A stretch of 64,000 nt of DNA, from assembly GCF_014076415.1 (NCBI RefSeq), contig NZ_CP043568.1:682001-746000 (forward strand), in the 5' to 3' direction. Positions 26,407 to 35,341 of this stretch are shown one piece after another; the stretch's first letter is position 1, and the number at the start of each line of letters is the position of its first letter. The translations under genes and the position numbers were made by a program. Below the pieces are notes generated by a model. It saw only the letters and a list, made by a program, of their open reading frames with translations. It had not been told where the DNA came from and searched no databases. The stretch comes from Comamonas testosteroni (GTDB taxonomy: Bacteria; Pseudomonadota; Gammaproteobacteria; Burkholderiales; Burkholderiaceae_C).

Positions 26407-27390
26407 TTACTTGCCAGCCTTGTAGCCGTCGAGAATGGCCTGGCCGTCAGCACCGGCCTTGTCCGTCCATTCCTTGATCACGGTCGCCCCGATCTTGCCC
26501 AGGTCGGCCTTGAGCTGGGCGGACGGCTGCTCGACCTGCATGCCGCCTTGCTTGAGGGCTGCAATCGAGCGCGCATCCACTTCCCTGGACTCTTTCCAGC
26601 CGCGCTGCTCGGCGGCGGCAGCGGCCTTGAGCACGGCCTCCTGCGTGCTCTTGTCCAGTGCGCCAAAGGCCTTCTTGCTCACGGTCACGGCATTCTTGGG
26701 AATCCAGGCCTGTACGTTGTAGTAGTACTTCAGGCTTTCAAACAGCTTGTTGTCGGCACCGGTTGCGCTGGAGGTGATCAGGCCATCCACCACGCCCGTA
26801 GCCAGCGCCTGGGACAGCTCGGCCTCCTGCACGGTCACGGGCTGGGCGCCGATCAGCTCGCCAATGCGGGCTGTGGTCGGGGAGTAGACGCGCCACTTCA
26901 TGCCCTTGAGATCGGCCGCGGAGTTGACGGGCTTTTTGGTGTAGATCCCCTGGGGAGGCCATGCCACTGAATACAGCAGCACCTGTCCCTGCTTGTCCAG
27001 CAGCTTTTGCAGCGCGGGTTTCTGAGCCTGATAGAGCTTGTAGGCATCGTCATAGTTGCTCACCAGGAACGGGAGTCCGTCGACACCGAAGATCTGCGAC
27101 TCATTCTGAAAGCTCACCAGAAAGAATTCACCCATCTGTGCATTGCCGGTCTGCACGGCACGCTTGATTTCGGGCATCTTGAACAGCGATGCACCAAAGT
27201 GCGGCGTGATCTTGAGCTTGCCGCCCGTGGCAGCATCCACATCCTTCACAAACAGTTCGTTGTTCTTGGAGTGAAAGTTTCCAGGCCCGTATGCGGTGGC
27301 GAAATCCCACTTGGTTTGTGCCATTGCATGACCGGCAATGCCGATGCCGGCGAGCAAGGTTGCGGTGGCGCAGAAAATGCGACGCTTCAT
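26407..27390 (-). CDS. dctP: TRAP transporter periplasmic solute-binding protein, DctP type
   Basis: The 327-residue protein starts with a signal peptide (MKRRIFCATATLLAGIGIAGHAMAQ). DctP features are FHSKNNELFVKDVDAATGGKLKI, EIKRAVQTGNAQMGEFFL and LKGMKWRVYSPTTARIGELIGAQPVTVQEAEL; the arginine in the last usually contacts the substrate carboxylate. The ligand is therefore an organic acid. Because the operon shares a GntR regulator and operator-like sites with the oxoproline genes, 5-oxoproline or a relative is a reasonable candidate (inference). Confidence 0.94.
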   Translation of the reverse strand: MKRRIFCATATLLAGIGIAGHAMAQTKWDFATAYGPGNFHSKNNELFVKDVDAATGGKLKITPHFGASLFKMPEIKRAVQTGNAQMGEFFLVSFQNESQIFGVDGLPFLVSNYDDAYKLYQAQKPALQKLLDKQGQVLLYSVAWPPQGIYTKKPVNSAADLKGMKWRVYSPTTARIGELIGAQPVTVQEAELSQALATGVVDGLITSSATGADNKLFESLKYYYNVQAWIPKNAVTVSKKAFGALDKSTQEAVLKAAAAAEQRGWKESREVDARSIAALKQGGMQVEQPSAQLKADLGKIGATVIKEWTDKAGADGQAILDGYKAGK

Positions 27391-27454
27391 GAGAACTCCT
27401 CGGATAAGAGATGCGGACGAATGAACTCAGGCAAGAGTTGTGCCAAAAGTAGCA

Positions 27455-27468
27455 TTTGTCTCAACAAA
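27455..27468. promoter_or_regulatory. Possible GntR half-palindrome upstream of dctP
   Basis: TTTGT-CTCA-ACAAA lies about 65 bases upstream of dctP and resembles the TTGTT/AACAA sites at 27545 and 28387. Confidence 0.3.
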
Positions 27469-27544
27469 CATCCATGAGGGATTTCAACGAGTTTCAAGGA
27501 AACGTAGGGTGTTTCATTGCTTTTTTTCTATTGAAAATGGCATT

Positions 27545-27555
27545 TTGTTGAACAA
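27545..27555. promoter_or_regulatory. Putative GntR operator TTGTTGAACAA between gntR and dctP
   Basis: This 11-base palindrome has the same form as TTGTTCAACAA at 28387, which lies upstream of the oxoproline operon. FCD-type GntR proteins often bind short palindromes of this kind. Confidence 0.45.
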
Positions 27556-27561
27556 GATCCC

Positions 27562-28239
27562 TCAAGGGGCTTTGATTCCCGCCTCTGCCAGACGCCGCGC
27601 ATAGGCGGCCAGAATGATGCGCTCCGAATGCACCAGGTAGGCGCTGAGTTCCTGCGCCGCCTCTGCTGGCCTGCCGGCTTCGAAGATCTGCAGAATCTTC
27701 AGATTCATGCTCACATAGGGTGCATGCAGAAAATGCGGGTCGCGCAGCAGGCCGAAGGCCAGGCGCAGCTCTGCCAGCAGATGCGAGAACATCTCATTGA
27801 GGCGTTCGCTGTCGGCCAGGGCCACGATGGCTTTGTGAAACGCCATATTGGCGGTGCCCACTTCGGACCAGTCCTCGGCCTCGCTGTGCCGCTGGCCGCT
27901 TTCCACGGCCTCGCGCATCCGCGTCAGCGCCGGGTGCATGGGATAGGCCTGTGCCAGTGCCTGGCACTCGATCATGCGCCGCACGCGATAGATGTCGATG
28001 ATGGACGCCATGCTGGGCACGGCCACCGATACGCCCTTGTTGGGCTCGTGTACCAGCAGACCTTCCTTGGTCAGCATGCGGAACACCTCGCGCAAGGTGT
28101 TGCGCGAAATATCCAGCGCTTCGCTGAGTGCTGCTTCGGACAGTCGCTGGCCCGGGCTCAGCACGCCCTTGACCAGCTGGCTGCGTATTTCTTCGGCGAT
28201 GCGTTCGGTCAGGTTCTGGACCTCTGCTGCGACTTTCAT
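27562..28239 (-). CDS. GntR family regulator, FadR/FCD subfamily
   Basis: The 225-residue protein has an N-terminal winged helix (VKGVLSPGQRLSEAALSEALDISRNTLREVFRMLTKEGLLVHEPNKGVSV) and a C-terminal all-helical FCD domain (RVRRMIECQALAQAY, NMAFHKAIVALADSERL, HERIILA-like VHSERIILAAYARR), which typically binds a carboxylate through a metal. ATG 28239 directly precedes the family start; the ATG 12 codons upstream is less likely. It stands between the TRAP operon and the divergent oxoproline operon and probably controls both. Confidence 0.92.
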   Translation of the reverse strand: MKVAAEVQNLTERIAEEIRSQLVKGVLSPGQRLSEAALSEALDISRNTLREVFRMLTKEGLLVHEPNKGVSVAVPSMASIIDIYRVRRMIECQALAQAYPMHPALTRMREAVESGQRHSEAEDWSEVGTANMAFHKAIVALADSERLNEMFSHLLAELRLAFGLLRDPHFLHAPYVSMNLKILQIFEAGRPAEAAQELSAYLVHSERIILAAYARRLAEAGIKAP

Positions 28240-28343
28240 GGCATTCCCTTTTGGCTGTCGCCAGAGTGTAGCCATCGTTCTGTTGACTCAGAGAAGTTCA
28301 AAAGAATGGTGAGACCTAGGGTTTGCTCTATTACAAAGTCTAT

Positions 28344-28397
28344 TTGTTCTGCAAACAATTTCATTTGTGGAATCAATCTGAATTGATTGTTCAACAA
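28344..28397. promoter_or_regulatory. Cluster of palindromes in the gntR / oxoproline intergenic region
   Basis: The 293-base gap contains TTGTT-CTGCA-AACAA (28344-28358), AATCAA-TCTGAA-TTGATT near 28372-28389, and TTGTTCAACAA (28387-28397). The last matches the site at 27545. The rest of the gap up to the DUF969 gene contains a GCAGCTCTGAAGCAGAGCTGC hairpin and no gene. Confidence 0.45.
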
Positions 28398-28532
28398 TTT
28401 GAGGAATCAGGCAGCTCTGAAGCAGAGCTGCCCAGCCTTCTTCAAAAGAGCTGGGCGGGGTTGCCGATAGCGTTCCCGTCTTTGGTAGAGCCCGCCGCGC
28501 AGCGGATCAGGGCGTGATTTCCGGAGGCTTCC

Positions 28533-29252
28533 ATGCCTGTAGACGTAAACCTGTGGCCGCTGATCGGCGTGCTCATCATCATTGCCGGCTTCGCGCTGCG
28601 CTTTAACCCCATGCTGGTGGTCATCGTGACCGCCATCGGCACAGCTTTTGCGGCGGGCTTTCCGCTGGACAAGGTTCTGGCCGCCATCGGGACCGGCTTT
28701 ATCAAGACCCGCAATCTGCCGCTCATCATCTTGCTGCCCCTGGCCGTGATCGGCTTGCTGGAGCGCCATGGCCTGCGTCAGCATGCGCAGAACTGGATCA
28801 GCTCCATCAAGTCGGCCACCGCGGGCCGCCTGCTGATCGTCTACCTGGCAGCACGTCAGCTGACGGCAGCCATCGGTCTGACCAGCCTCGGCGGGCATCC
28901 CCAGATGGTGCGTCCGCTGCTGGCCCCCATGGCCGAAGGCGCGACGGAAAACCGCTACGGCAAGCTGTCGGGCAAGGTGCGCGAGAAGCTGCGTGCCATG
29001 TCGGCTGCCACGGACAACGTGGGTCTGTTCTTTGGTGAGGACATCTTCGTGGCCTTCGGTGCGATCGTGCTGATGACCACTTTCCTGAAGGAGGCGGGCA
29101 TCGAGGTCGAGCCGATCCATGTCGCGCTGTGGGGCATTCCCACGGCCGTCTCGGCCTTTGCCATCCATGCCTTCCGCCTGCATCGCCTGGACAAGCAGCT
29201 GGCGCGTGAAATTGCTGCGGAAAAGAAAGTTGCCCAGGGAGAACAGGCATGA
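28533..29252 (+). CDS. DUF969 membrane protein, probable part of a 5-oxoproline transporter
   Basis: The 239-residue protein has several membrane helices and the DUF969 pattern LIGVLIIIAGFALRFNPMLVV, TGFIKTRNLPLIILLPLAVIGLLERHGL and GGHPQMVRPLLAPMAEGA. DUF969 and DUF979 genes are regularly paired and are found beside pyroglutamate peptidase and 5-oxoprolinase genes. From that context they have been proposed as a 5-oxoproline transport system; direct proof is not known to me. The stop overlaps the DUF979 start (ATGA). Confidence 0.88.
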   Translation: MPVDVNLWPLIGVLIIIAGFALRFNPMLVVIVTAIGTAFAAGFPLDKVLAAIGTGFIKTRNLPLIILLPLAVIGLLERHGLRQHAQNWISSIKSATAGRLLIVYLAARQLTAAIGLTSLGGHPQMVRPLLAPMAEGATENRYGKLSGKVREKLRAMSAATDNVGLFFGEDIFVAFGAIVLMTTFLKEAGIEVEPIHVALWGIPTAVSAFAIHAFRLHRLDKQLAREIAAEKKVAQGEQA

Positions 29253-30202
29253 CCATCACCATTCAATACCTGTACTACCTCGTCGGCCTGGTGCTGGCGG
29301 TGACGGCCTTGATGACGCTGCGCGATGGCAGCAACCCGCGCCGTTTCTCGGCGGGCCTGTTCTGGGCACTGTATGCGCTGGTGTTCCTCGTCGGTGATCT
29401 GCTGCCGCCCGTATGGGTGGGGGCGGTCGCGGTCGTCATGGCCCTGATTGCCGGCTTCGGCGGCGTGATGGGCGGCAAGCACCAGCCGCGCACCGATGCG
29501 CAGTACCTGGAAAGCGCCAGGCGCCTGGGCAACAAGCTGTTCGTGCCGGCGTTGGCCATCCCGCTGATCACCATGGTGGGCACGCTGTCGGCCAAGCATC
29601 TGGTCTTTGGCGGCACTCCGCTGATAGACCCCAAGAACAGCACGCTGGTCAGTCTGGGCATCGGCTGCGTGATTGCGCTGGTGCTGGCCTGCAAGATGAC
29701 GCGCGAGACGCCGGTGCAGGGCCTGCGCGAGTCGCACCGCCTGATCGATGCACTGGGCTGGGCCCTGGTGCTGCCGCAGATGCTGGGCATGCTGGGTCTG
29801 GTGTTCTCGGATGCCGGCGTGGGCAAGGCCGTGGCCTATGTGACCACCACCTACATCAACATGGATGTGCGCTTTGTGGCCGTGGCCGTGTATGTAATCG
29901 GCATGGCGCTGTTCACCGTCATCATGGGCAATGGTTTTGCAGCCTTTCCGGTGATGACGGGCGGTGTGGGCGTGCCTGTGCTGGTTGGCGTCTACCATGG
30001 TGATCCAGCCGTGATGGCGGCGGTCGGCATGCTGTCGGGCTACTGCGGCACCTTGCTGACGCCCATGGCGGCCAACTTCAACCTGGTGCCCGCGGCACTG
30101 CTGGAAATTGACAAAAATGCCGTCATCCGTGCGCAGGTTCCCACTGCCATCACGCTGCTGATCGTCAATGTGTTCCTGCTCAATTTCCTGATGTTCCGCT
30201 GA
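29249..30202 (+). CDS. DUF979 membrane protein, partner of the DUF969 protein
   Basis: The 317-residue protein has about nine hydrophobic helices. MTITIQYLYYLVGLVLAVTALMTLRD at the N-terminus, GGTPLIDPKNSTLVSLGIGCVIAL, and GNGFAAFPVMTGGVGVPVLVGVYHGDPA with SGYCGTLLTPMAANFNLVPAALLEI are DUF979 hallmarks. It is translationally coupled to the DUF969 gene and followed after 16 bases by pcp. A permease role is inferred from topology and context. Confidence 0.88.
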   Translation: MTITIQYLYYLVGLVLAVTALMTLRDGSNPRRFSAGLFWALYALVFLVGDLLPPVWVGAVAVVMALIAGFGGVMGGKHQPRTDAQYLESARRLGNKLFVPALAIPLITMVGTLSAKHLVFGGTPLIDPKNSTLVSLGIGCVIALVLACKMTRETPVQGLRESHRLIDALGWALVLPQMLGMLGLVFSDAGVGKAVAYVTTTYINMDVRFVAVAVYVIGMALFTVIMGNGFAAFPVMTGGVGVPVLVGVYHGDPAVMAAVGMLSGYCGTLLTPMAANFNLVPAALLEIDKNAVIRAQVPTAITLLIVNVFLLNFLMFR

Positions 30203-30218
30203 TTGTTAGAGTTTTGCC

Positions 30219-30875
30219 ATGACTGCGCCCACCGTTTCCCGCATTCTGCTCACCGGCTTCGAGCCGTTCGATCAGGACCCGATCAACCCCTCCTGGGAAG
30301 TGGCGCGAGCGCTGAATGGCGAAGTGATTGCCGGTGGCCTGGTGCACTCCGTCGAGCTGCCCTGTGTGTTTGGCGATGCCATCCTGGCGCTGGATGAAGC
30401 CCTGGCCGAATTGCAGCCGACTCTGGTGATCTGCCTGGGTTTTGCCGGGGGGCGTTCGGAGATCACGCCTGAACGCGTGGCCATCAACATTGATGACGCG
30501 CGCATTCCCGACAACGCGGGCAAACAGCCCGTGGACGAGGCCGTGGTGGCCCATGCGCCCGCGGCCTACTTTTCCACATTGCCCATCAAGGCCATGGTGC
30601 GCAACATGCGCGACCTGGGTGTCCCGGCCTTGGTTTCCAATACCGCGGGCACTTTTGTCTGCAACCATATCTTTTACGCGCTCATGCATCGCCTGCACCG
30701 CCGTGGCGCACCAGGCGTGCGTGGCGGTTTTATCCACACGCCTGTCATGCCAGGGCAAGTGGCATCGCAGCCAGGCATGGCCCTGGACCTGCAGATCAAA
30801 GGCATACGTGAAGCGATTCGCACGGCCATGACCGTGCACCAGGACCTGCGTGAAACTGCAGGCCAGCTGCATTGA
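30219..30875 (+). CDS. pcp: Pyroglutamyl-peptidase I (cysteine peptidase)
   Basis: The 218-residue cytoplasmic enzyme removes N-terminal 5-oxoproline from peptides. The catalytic triad is visible: E81 in [19 protein letters not shown]148 in [13 protein letters not shown] and H173 in [11 protein letters not shown]. The N-terminal [16 protein letters not shown] is the substrate-binding loop of the C15 family. It supplies free 5-oxoproline to the PxpABC enzymes encoded next. Confidence 0.96.
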   Translation: MTAPTVSRILLTGFEPFDQDPINPSWEVARALNGEVIAGGLVHSVELPCVFGDAILALDEALAELQPTLVICLGFAGGRSEITPERVAINIDDARIPDNAGKQPVDEAVVAHAPAAYFSTLPIKAMVRNMRDLGVPALVSNTAGTFVCNHIFYALMHRLHRRGAPGVRGGFIHTPVMPGQVASQPGMALDLQIKGIREAIRTAMTVHQDLRETAGQLH

Positions 30876-30895
30876 TGCCGACCGGGAGACGAATG

Positions 30896-31663
30896 ATGAA
30901 AATGGATTTGAACAGCGATCTGGGAGAGAGCTTCGGCGCCTGGCGCATGGGCGACGATGCGGCCATGCTGGACATCGTCAGCAGCGCCAATGTGGCTTGC
31001 GGCTTTCATGCTGGCGACCCGGCCGGGATGCTGACCACGCTCAGGGCTGCCAAGGCGCGCGGCGTGGTCGTCGGCGCACATGTGGCCTACCGCGACCTGT
31101 CGGGTTTCGGGCGTCGCAACATGGATGTGGCCAGCGGCGATCTGGTGGCCGACGTGATCTACCAGATCGGCGCTCTGCAGGGCCTTGCGCAGGCGGCCGG
31201 CACCAGTGTCCAGTACGTCAAGCCGCACGGCGCGCTCTACAACACCATTGCCCAGGACAGGCGTCAGGCCATGGATGTGATCAATGCCATCAAGGCCATC
31301 AATCCCAAGCTGGTGCTGATGGCGCTGGCAGGTGCGCCCCTGATAGCCTGGGCCCGCGATGCGGGCCTCTGCGTAGTGGCCGAGGCCTTTGCCGATCGGG
31401 GCTATACGCCCGACGGCGCCCTGGTCTCGCGCCGCGAACCCGGCGCCGTGCTGCACGACGAAAACCTGATTGCCCAGCGCATGCTGACGCTGGTGCGTGA
31501 TGGAGTGATCGAGGCCGTGGACGGCAGCCTGGTGCGTGTGCAGGCCGATTCCATCTGCGTGCACGGCGACAGTCCCGGTGCCGTGGCCATTGCGCGCAAC
31601 ATCCGCCAGCGTTTCGAGCAGGAGGGCGTGCAGATCACCTCCTTCGTGGAAACAGCGTCATGA
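30896..31663 (+). CDS. pxpA: 5-oxoprolinase subunit PxpA (LamB/YcsF family)
   Basis: The 255-residue protein opens with [42 protein letters not shown], the signature of the LamB/YcsF family, and contains [23 protein letters not shown] and VKPHGALYN. PxpA works with PxpB and PxpC in ATP-dependent opening of 5-oxoproline to glutamate. Two adjacent ATGs exist (30893, 30896); the second is seven bases from GGGAG and is preferred. Its end overlaps the next gene by ATGA. Confidence 0.94.
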   Translation: MKMDLNSDLGESFGAWRMGDDAAMLDIVSSANVACGFHAGDPAGMLTTLRAAKARGVVVGAHVAYRDLSGFGRRNMDVASGDLVADVIYQIGALQGLAQAAGTSVQYVKPHGALYNTIAQDRRQAMDVINAIKAINPKLVLMALAGAPLIAWARDAGLCVVAEAFADRGYTPDGALVSRREPGAVLHDENLIAQRMLTLVRDGVIEAVDGSLVRVQADSICVHGDSPGAVAIARNIRQRFEQEGVQITSFVETAS

Positions 31664-33294
31664 GCACCATGCGCTTTTTGCCCGTCAACCGCCAGGCCAT
31701 CCTGGTGGAGTTGGCCGATCTGCAGCAGACGCTGGTGCTGCTGGGTGCCTTGCAGGCCCAGCCCATAGAAGGCGTGCAGGAGCTCGTGCCTGCCGCGCGC
31801 ACCATTCTTGTGCAGTTCGCGCCTCATATCATCGGCGCGGCGCAACTGGTGCGGCGCATTGCCGCCTGCGACCTGAGCGGCAGCGTGCAGCGCTCGGATG
31901 TGCTGGTGCAGATTCCCGTGCGCTATGAGGGCGAGGATCTGGCCGAAGTCGCGCAGATCCTGGGCCTCACGGCCGAGGAAGTGGTGCGCCGCCACACCGG
32001 CAGCGAATGGTCGGTGGCCTTTACCGGCTTCGCGCCGGGCTTTGCCTATCTGAGCGGTGGCGACCCCGTCTTCAACGTGCCGCGCCGTGCCACGCCGCGC
32101 ACCAAGGTTCCGGCCGGTGCGGTGGCGCTGGCCGGCAGCTTCAGCGCGGTCTATCCACAGGCCAGCCCCGGCGGCTGGCAGATCATCGGCGTGACCGATG
32201 CCGCCATGTGGGATCTGGCGCGCGATCTGCCTGCCTTGCTGCAGCCCGGCTACCGCGTGCAGTTTGTCGATGCAGCTACTCAAAAAGTAGCTGCTAGCGA
32301 TTTCTCTGATTCGATTTCAGATGAAAAAGTATCTGAGATCAAGAATGATCAGGCGCAAGCAGCTACGAATTTCAATGGCTGCGCCTTGCATGTGCGCGCC
32401 ACGGGCCTGCTCACGCTGTTCCAGGACATGGGGCGCCACGGCCAGGCCGGGCAGGGCGTTTCGGCCTCCGGAGCCATGGATCAGGCTGCATTCAAGACGG
32501 CCAACCGGCTGGTTGGCAATGCCAGCCAACTGCCGGTGCTGGAGACGGTAGGCGGCGGCTTGTCGCTGCAAAGCGTGGGCGAGAACGTCGTTGCAGTGAC
32601 GGGCGCAGATGCGCCCATCAGCATCTCCACAGCCGACGGGCGCCGCTGGTCTGCGCCGCGCCATGCCGCGATTGCGCTGGCCGATGGCGACACGCTGAGC
32701 CTGGCCCAACCCGTTGCCGGTGCCCGCTGCTATGTGGCGGTGCGTGGCGGCTATGAGGTGGCTCCCGTGCTGGGCAGTGCTTCGACGGACACCCTGGCCC
32801 ATGTCGGCCCTCCCGCCCTGCACAGCGGCCAGTTGCTGACAGTGCTGCCGGCCCGCCATGCCGTGGTGGGCGAGCTGGCCCTGCCGGTGCAGGAGCTGCC
32901 GGCCCCAGACGGCGAGGTGGTGCTGGATGTGGAGCTGGGCCCGCGCACCGACTGGTTCACGCCCGAGGCCGTGGCCTTGCTGGCCGGCCAGCGCTGGCAG
33001 GTCACGCCCCAGTCCAATCGGGTGGGCTTGCGCCTTGCCGGCGAGCAGGCGCTGACGCGCGCCGTGAGCAGCGAGCTGCCCAGCGAAGGCACGCCGCTGG
33101 GGGCCATCCAGGTTCCTGCCAGCGGCCAGCCCGTGCTGTTTCTGGCCGACCACCCCTTGACCGGTGGCTATCCCGTCATCGGCTGCGTGGCACCCCATCA
33201 TCTGGATCTTGCGGGGCAGATTCCCGTAGGAGCCTGGATTCGTTTTAACCCCATACGCGCCTTTGCAGAGCTGATGCCAGCAGCCGCGGAGTGA
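31660..33294 (+). CDS. pxpBC: Fused 5-oxoprolinase subunits PxpB-PxpC (KipI-KipA)
   Basis: The 544-residue protein joins the KipI-type PxpB domain (about 1-203: [44 protein letters not shown]) to the KipA-type PxpC domain (about 243-544: [64 protein letters not shown]). Fusions of these subunits are known. The linker, residues about 204-242, is Ser/Asp/Lys/Ala-rich and is encoded by a low-GC palindromic repeat element, so the fusion joint coincides with an inserted repeat. PxpB and PxpC together carry out the ATP-dependent hydrolysis with PxpA. Confidence 0.93.
   Translation: MSTMRFLPVNRQAILVELADLQQTLVLLGALQAQPIEGVQELVPAARTILVQFAPHIIGAAQLVRRIAACDLSGSVQRSDVLVQIPVRYEGEDLAEVAQILGLTAEEVVRRHTGSEWSVAFTGFAPGFAYLSGGDPVFNVPRRATPRTKVPAGAVALAGSFSAVYPQASPGGWQIIGVTDAAMWDLARDLPALLQPGYRVQFVDAATQKVAASDFSDSISDEKVSEIKNDQAQAATNFNGCALHVRATGLLTLFQDMGRHGQAGQGVSASGAMDQAAFKTANRLVGNASQLPVLETVGGGLSLQSVGENVVAVTGADAPISISTADGRRWSAPRHAAIALADGDTLSLAQPVAGARCYVAVRGGYEVAPVLGSASTDTLAHVGPPALHSGQLLTVLPARHAVVGELALPVQELPAPDGEVVLDVELGPRTDWFTPEAVALLAGQRWQVTPQSNRVGLRLAGEQALTRAVSSELPSEGTPLGAIQVPASGQPVLFLADHPLTGGYPVIGCVAPHHLDLAGQIPVGAWIRFNPIRAFAELMPAAAE
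32286..32367. repeat. 82-bp palindromic element, copy 3, translated inside pxpBC
   Basis: The left arm (32286-32322) starts AGTAGCTGCTAGCG and ends GATTTCAGAT; the right arm (32331-32367) is its imperfect inverse, with loop GAAAAAGT. An extra GCAGCTACT at 32272-32280 forms a perfect hairpin with AGTAGCTGC at 32286-32294. The low GC contrasts with the surrounding coding sequence. The frame runs straight through, giving the linker between the PxpB and PxpC domains. Confidence 0.8.
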
Positions 33295-33305
33295 GGAGTG
33301 AGTTG

Positions 33306-33594
33306 ATGAAAAAAGTTCTGATTGCCAACCGTGGCGAAAACTGCTGCGCAGCAGCGGTTTCACCAGATTGCCGGGCCCGCGCAGCAGGCGGCGGTCTCGC
33401 AACCCTGTCTTACGCTTCCTGAGGTGGCAACCATGATTACCAAAGTTCTGATTGCCAACCGTGGCGAAAACAGCTGCGCAGCAGTTGTTTCACCAGATTG
33501 CCGTGCCTGCGCAGCAGGCGGCGGTCTCGCATCCCTGTCTTGCGCTTCCTGAGGTGGCAACCATGATTACCAAAGTTCTGATTGCCAACCGTGG
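33306..33594 (+). repeat. Tandem duplication of the 5' end of the carboxylase gene (three start regions)
   Basis: The start region KVLIANRGE occurs three times, at 33306, 33433 and 33563. The last two are 130 bases apart; the first is 127 bases before the second because it reads MKKV instead of MITKV. Between them an approximately 97-base spacer is repeated twice with scattered substitutions. Copies 1 and 2 each run on as a 38-39-codon frame ending in ...LSYAS or ...LSCAS with TGA at the same place. Only the third copy continues into the real gene. 130 is not a multiple of 3, so the copies are out of frame with one another. Confidence 0.9.
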
Positions 33595-35290
33595 CGAGAT
33601 CGCCGTACGCATCGCGCGAGCCTGCGCGGATTACGGAGTGAAGTCCGTCGCCGTCTATGCCGATGCCGATATCGATGCCCTGCACGTGCGCCGCGCCGAT
33701 GAAGCCTACGGCCTCGATGGCGACAAGCCTGCCGACACCTATCTGAACATCGCCAAGCTGATTGAGATCGCCAGGCGTTCGGGCGCCGATGCCGTCCATC
33801 CCGGCTATGGCTTTCTGTCCGAGAGCGAAGCCTTTGCGCAGGCCGTGCTGGATGCGGGGCTGATCTGGATCGGTCCGCGTCCCGACACCATTGCCAAGCT
33901 GGGCGACAAGGTCGAGGCGCGCAAGATTGCACTGCAGGTCGGTGCGCCGCTGGTGGCCGGCACGCCCGATCCCGTCAAGGATGCCGACGAAGTGCTGGCC
34001 TTTGCCCAGCAGCATGGTCTGCCCATCATCATCAAGGCCGCTTTTGGCGGCGGTGGCCGTGGCATGAAGATCGCCTGGCGCATGGACGAAGTGGCCGAGC
34101 TGTATGCATCCGCCGTGCGCGAGGCCGTGACGGCTTTCGGCCGTGGCGAATGCTTTGTCGAGCAGTTCCTCGACAAGCCGCGCCATATCGAGGCGCAGGT
34201 GATTGCCGACACGCACGGCAATGTGGTGGTGCTGGGCACGCGCGACTGTTCGCTGCAGCGCCGCAACCAGAAGCTGGTGGAAGAAGCGCCGGCACCCTTC
34301 ATCACCGAGGCGCAGCGTGAACGCATTCACAGTGCGGCGAAGGCTATCTGTGCGCAGGCAGGCTATATCAGCGCCGGAACCGTGGAATTTCTGCTCAGCG
34401 GCAATGGCGCCATCTCCTTCCTCGAGGTCAATACCCGCTTGCAGGTCGAGCACACCGTGACGGAGGAAACCACGGGCATCGATCTGGTGCAGGAACAGCT
34501 GCGCGTGGCCGACGGTCTGCCTCTGTCCTTCACGCAGACTCCGACGCCGCGGGCCCATTCCATCGAGTTCCGCATCAATGCCGAAGATGTGGGGCGCGGC
34601 TTTCTGCCCACACCGGGTCTGATCACGCGCTTTGCCCCGCCTTCTGGGCCGGGCGTGCGACTCGATTCCGGTGTCGAAACCGGCTCGGTGATCCCCGGCA
34701 CGTTTGACTCCATGATGGCCAAGCTCATCGTCACCGGGGCCACGCGTGAGCAGGCCCTGGCCCGTGCGCGTCGCGCGCTGGCAGAGTTCCGCATCGAGGG
34801 CGTGGCTTCGGTGCTGCCCTTTCACAAGGCTGTGCTGAATCAGGCCGACTTTGTGGGGGCTAATGGCTTCAATGTCCACACCCGCTGGATCGAGACCGAG
34901 TTTGCCGAGCCGCTGGCAGCGGCTGCCCGCGCCGAACCTGTGGCCGATACCAGCCTGCTGCGCACGGCCATCGAGATCGACGGCCGCCGCGTGCAACTGG
35001 GCCTGCCCGCCATGCTGCTGCAAGGTCTGTCTGCACCGACGACTGGCGTGGCTCAGGCCGCCGCGCAGCAAAGCGTGGACCCTGACGCGGTCATCTCGCC
35101 GATTGCCGGCAATCTGCATGCCTGGAAGGTCGCCGATGGCGACGAGGTCAAGGAAGGCGATGTGATCGCCGTGATGGAAGCCATGAAAATGGAAATGCAG
35201 GTCTCGGCCCACAAGAGCGGCCGTGTCACCTTGGCCGCGCAGGCAGGCACTGCGCAGGCCTTGAGCGCCGTGATCGCTCATATCCGGTAA
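33563..35290 (+). CDS. Biotin carboxylase with fused biotin carrier domain (acyl-CoA/urea carboxylase alpha type)
   Basis: The 575-residue protein has a full biotin carboxylase ([20 protein letters not shown], the glycine-rich ATP loop [38 protein letters not shown]) and a C-terminal biotinyl domain with EAMKMEM, biotin lysine K542. No carboxyltransferase gene is nearby. PxpB and PxpC domains are, however, homologous to the region that in urea carboxylase lies between the biotin carboxylase and carrier parts, so this gene plus pxpBC looks like a split version of that architecture. A role with 5-oxoproline is inference. ATG 33563 is the last of three duplicated starts. Confidence 0.9.
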   Translation: MITKVLIANRGEIAVRIARACADYGVKSVAVYADADIDALHVRRADEAYGLDGDKPADTYLNIAKLIEIARRSGADAVHPGYGFLSESEAFAQAVLDAGLIWIGPRPDTIAKLGDKVEARKIALQVGAPLVAGTPDPVKDADEVLAFAQQHGLPIIIKAAFGGGGRGMKIAWRMDEVAELYASAVREAVTAFGRGECFVEQFLDKPRHIEAQVIADTHGNVVVLGTRDCSLQRRNQKLVEEAPAPFITEAQRERIHSAAKAICAQAGYISAGTVEFLLSGNGAISFLEVNTRLQVEHTVTEETTGIDLVQEQLRVADGLPLSFTQTPTPRAHSIEFRINAEDVGRGFLPTPGLITRFAPPSGPGVRLDSGVETGSVIPGTFDSMMAKLIVTGATREQALARARRALAEFRIEGVASVLPFHKAVLNQADFVGANGFNVHTRWIETEFAEPLAAAARAEPVADTSLLRTAIEIDGRRVQLGLPAMLLQGLSAPTTGVAQAAAQQSVDPDAVISPIAGNLHAWKVADGDEVKEGDVIAVMEAMKMEMQVSAHKSGRVTLAAQAGTAQALSAVIAHIR

Positions 35291-35309
35291 GCTCGGCCAG
35301 CCCCGCTCG

Positions 35310-35341
35310 AAGCGCGACCTCTGTGTCGCGCTTTGTTTTTT
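35310..35341 (+). terminator. Intrinsic terminator of the oxoproline operon
   Basis: AAGCGCGAC and GTCGCGCTT pair across a six-base loop and are followed by TGTTTTTT. Confidence 0.85.

Noticed and set aside
33563..35290. Annotation as urea carboxylase or as housekeeping AccC
   Set aside because: A one-piece urea carboxylase would include KipA/KipI-like domains in the same chain, and housekeeping AccC lacks the fused carrier domain present here.
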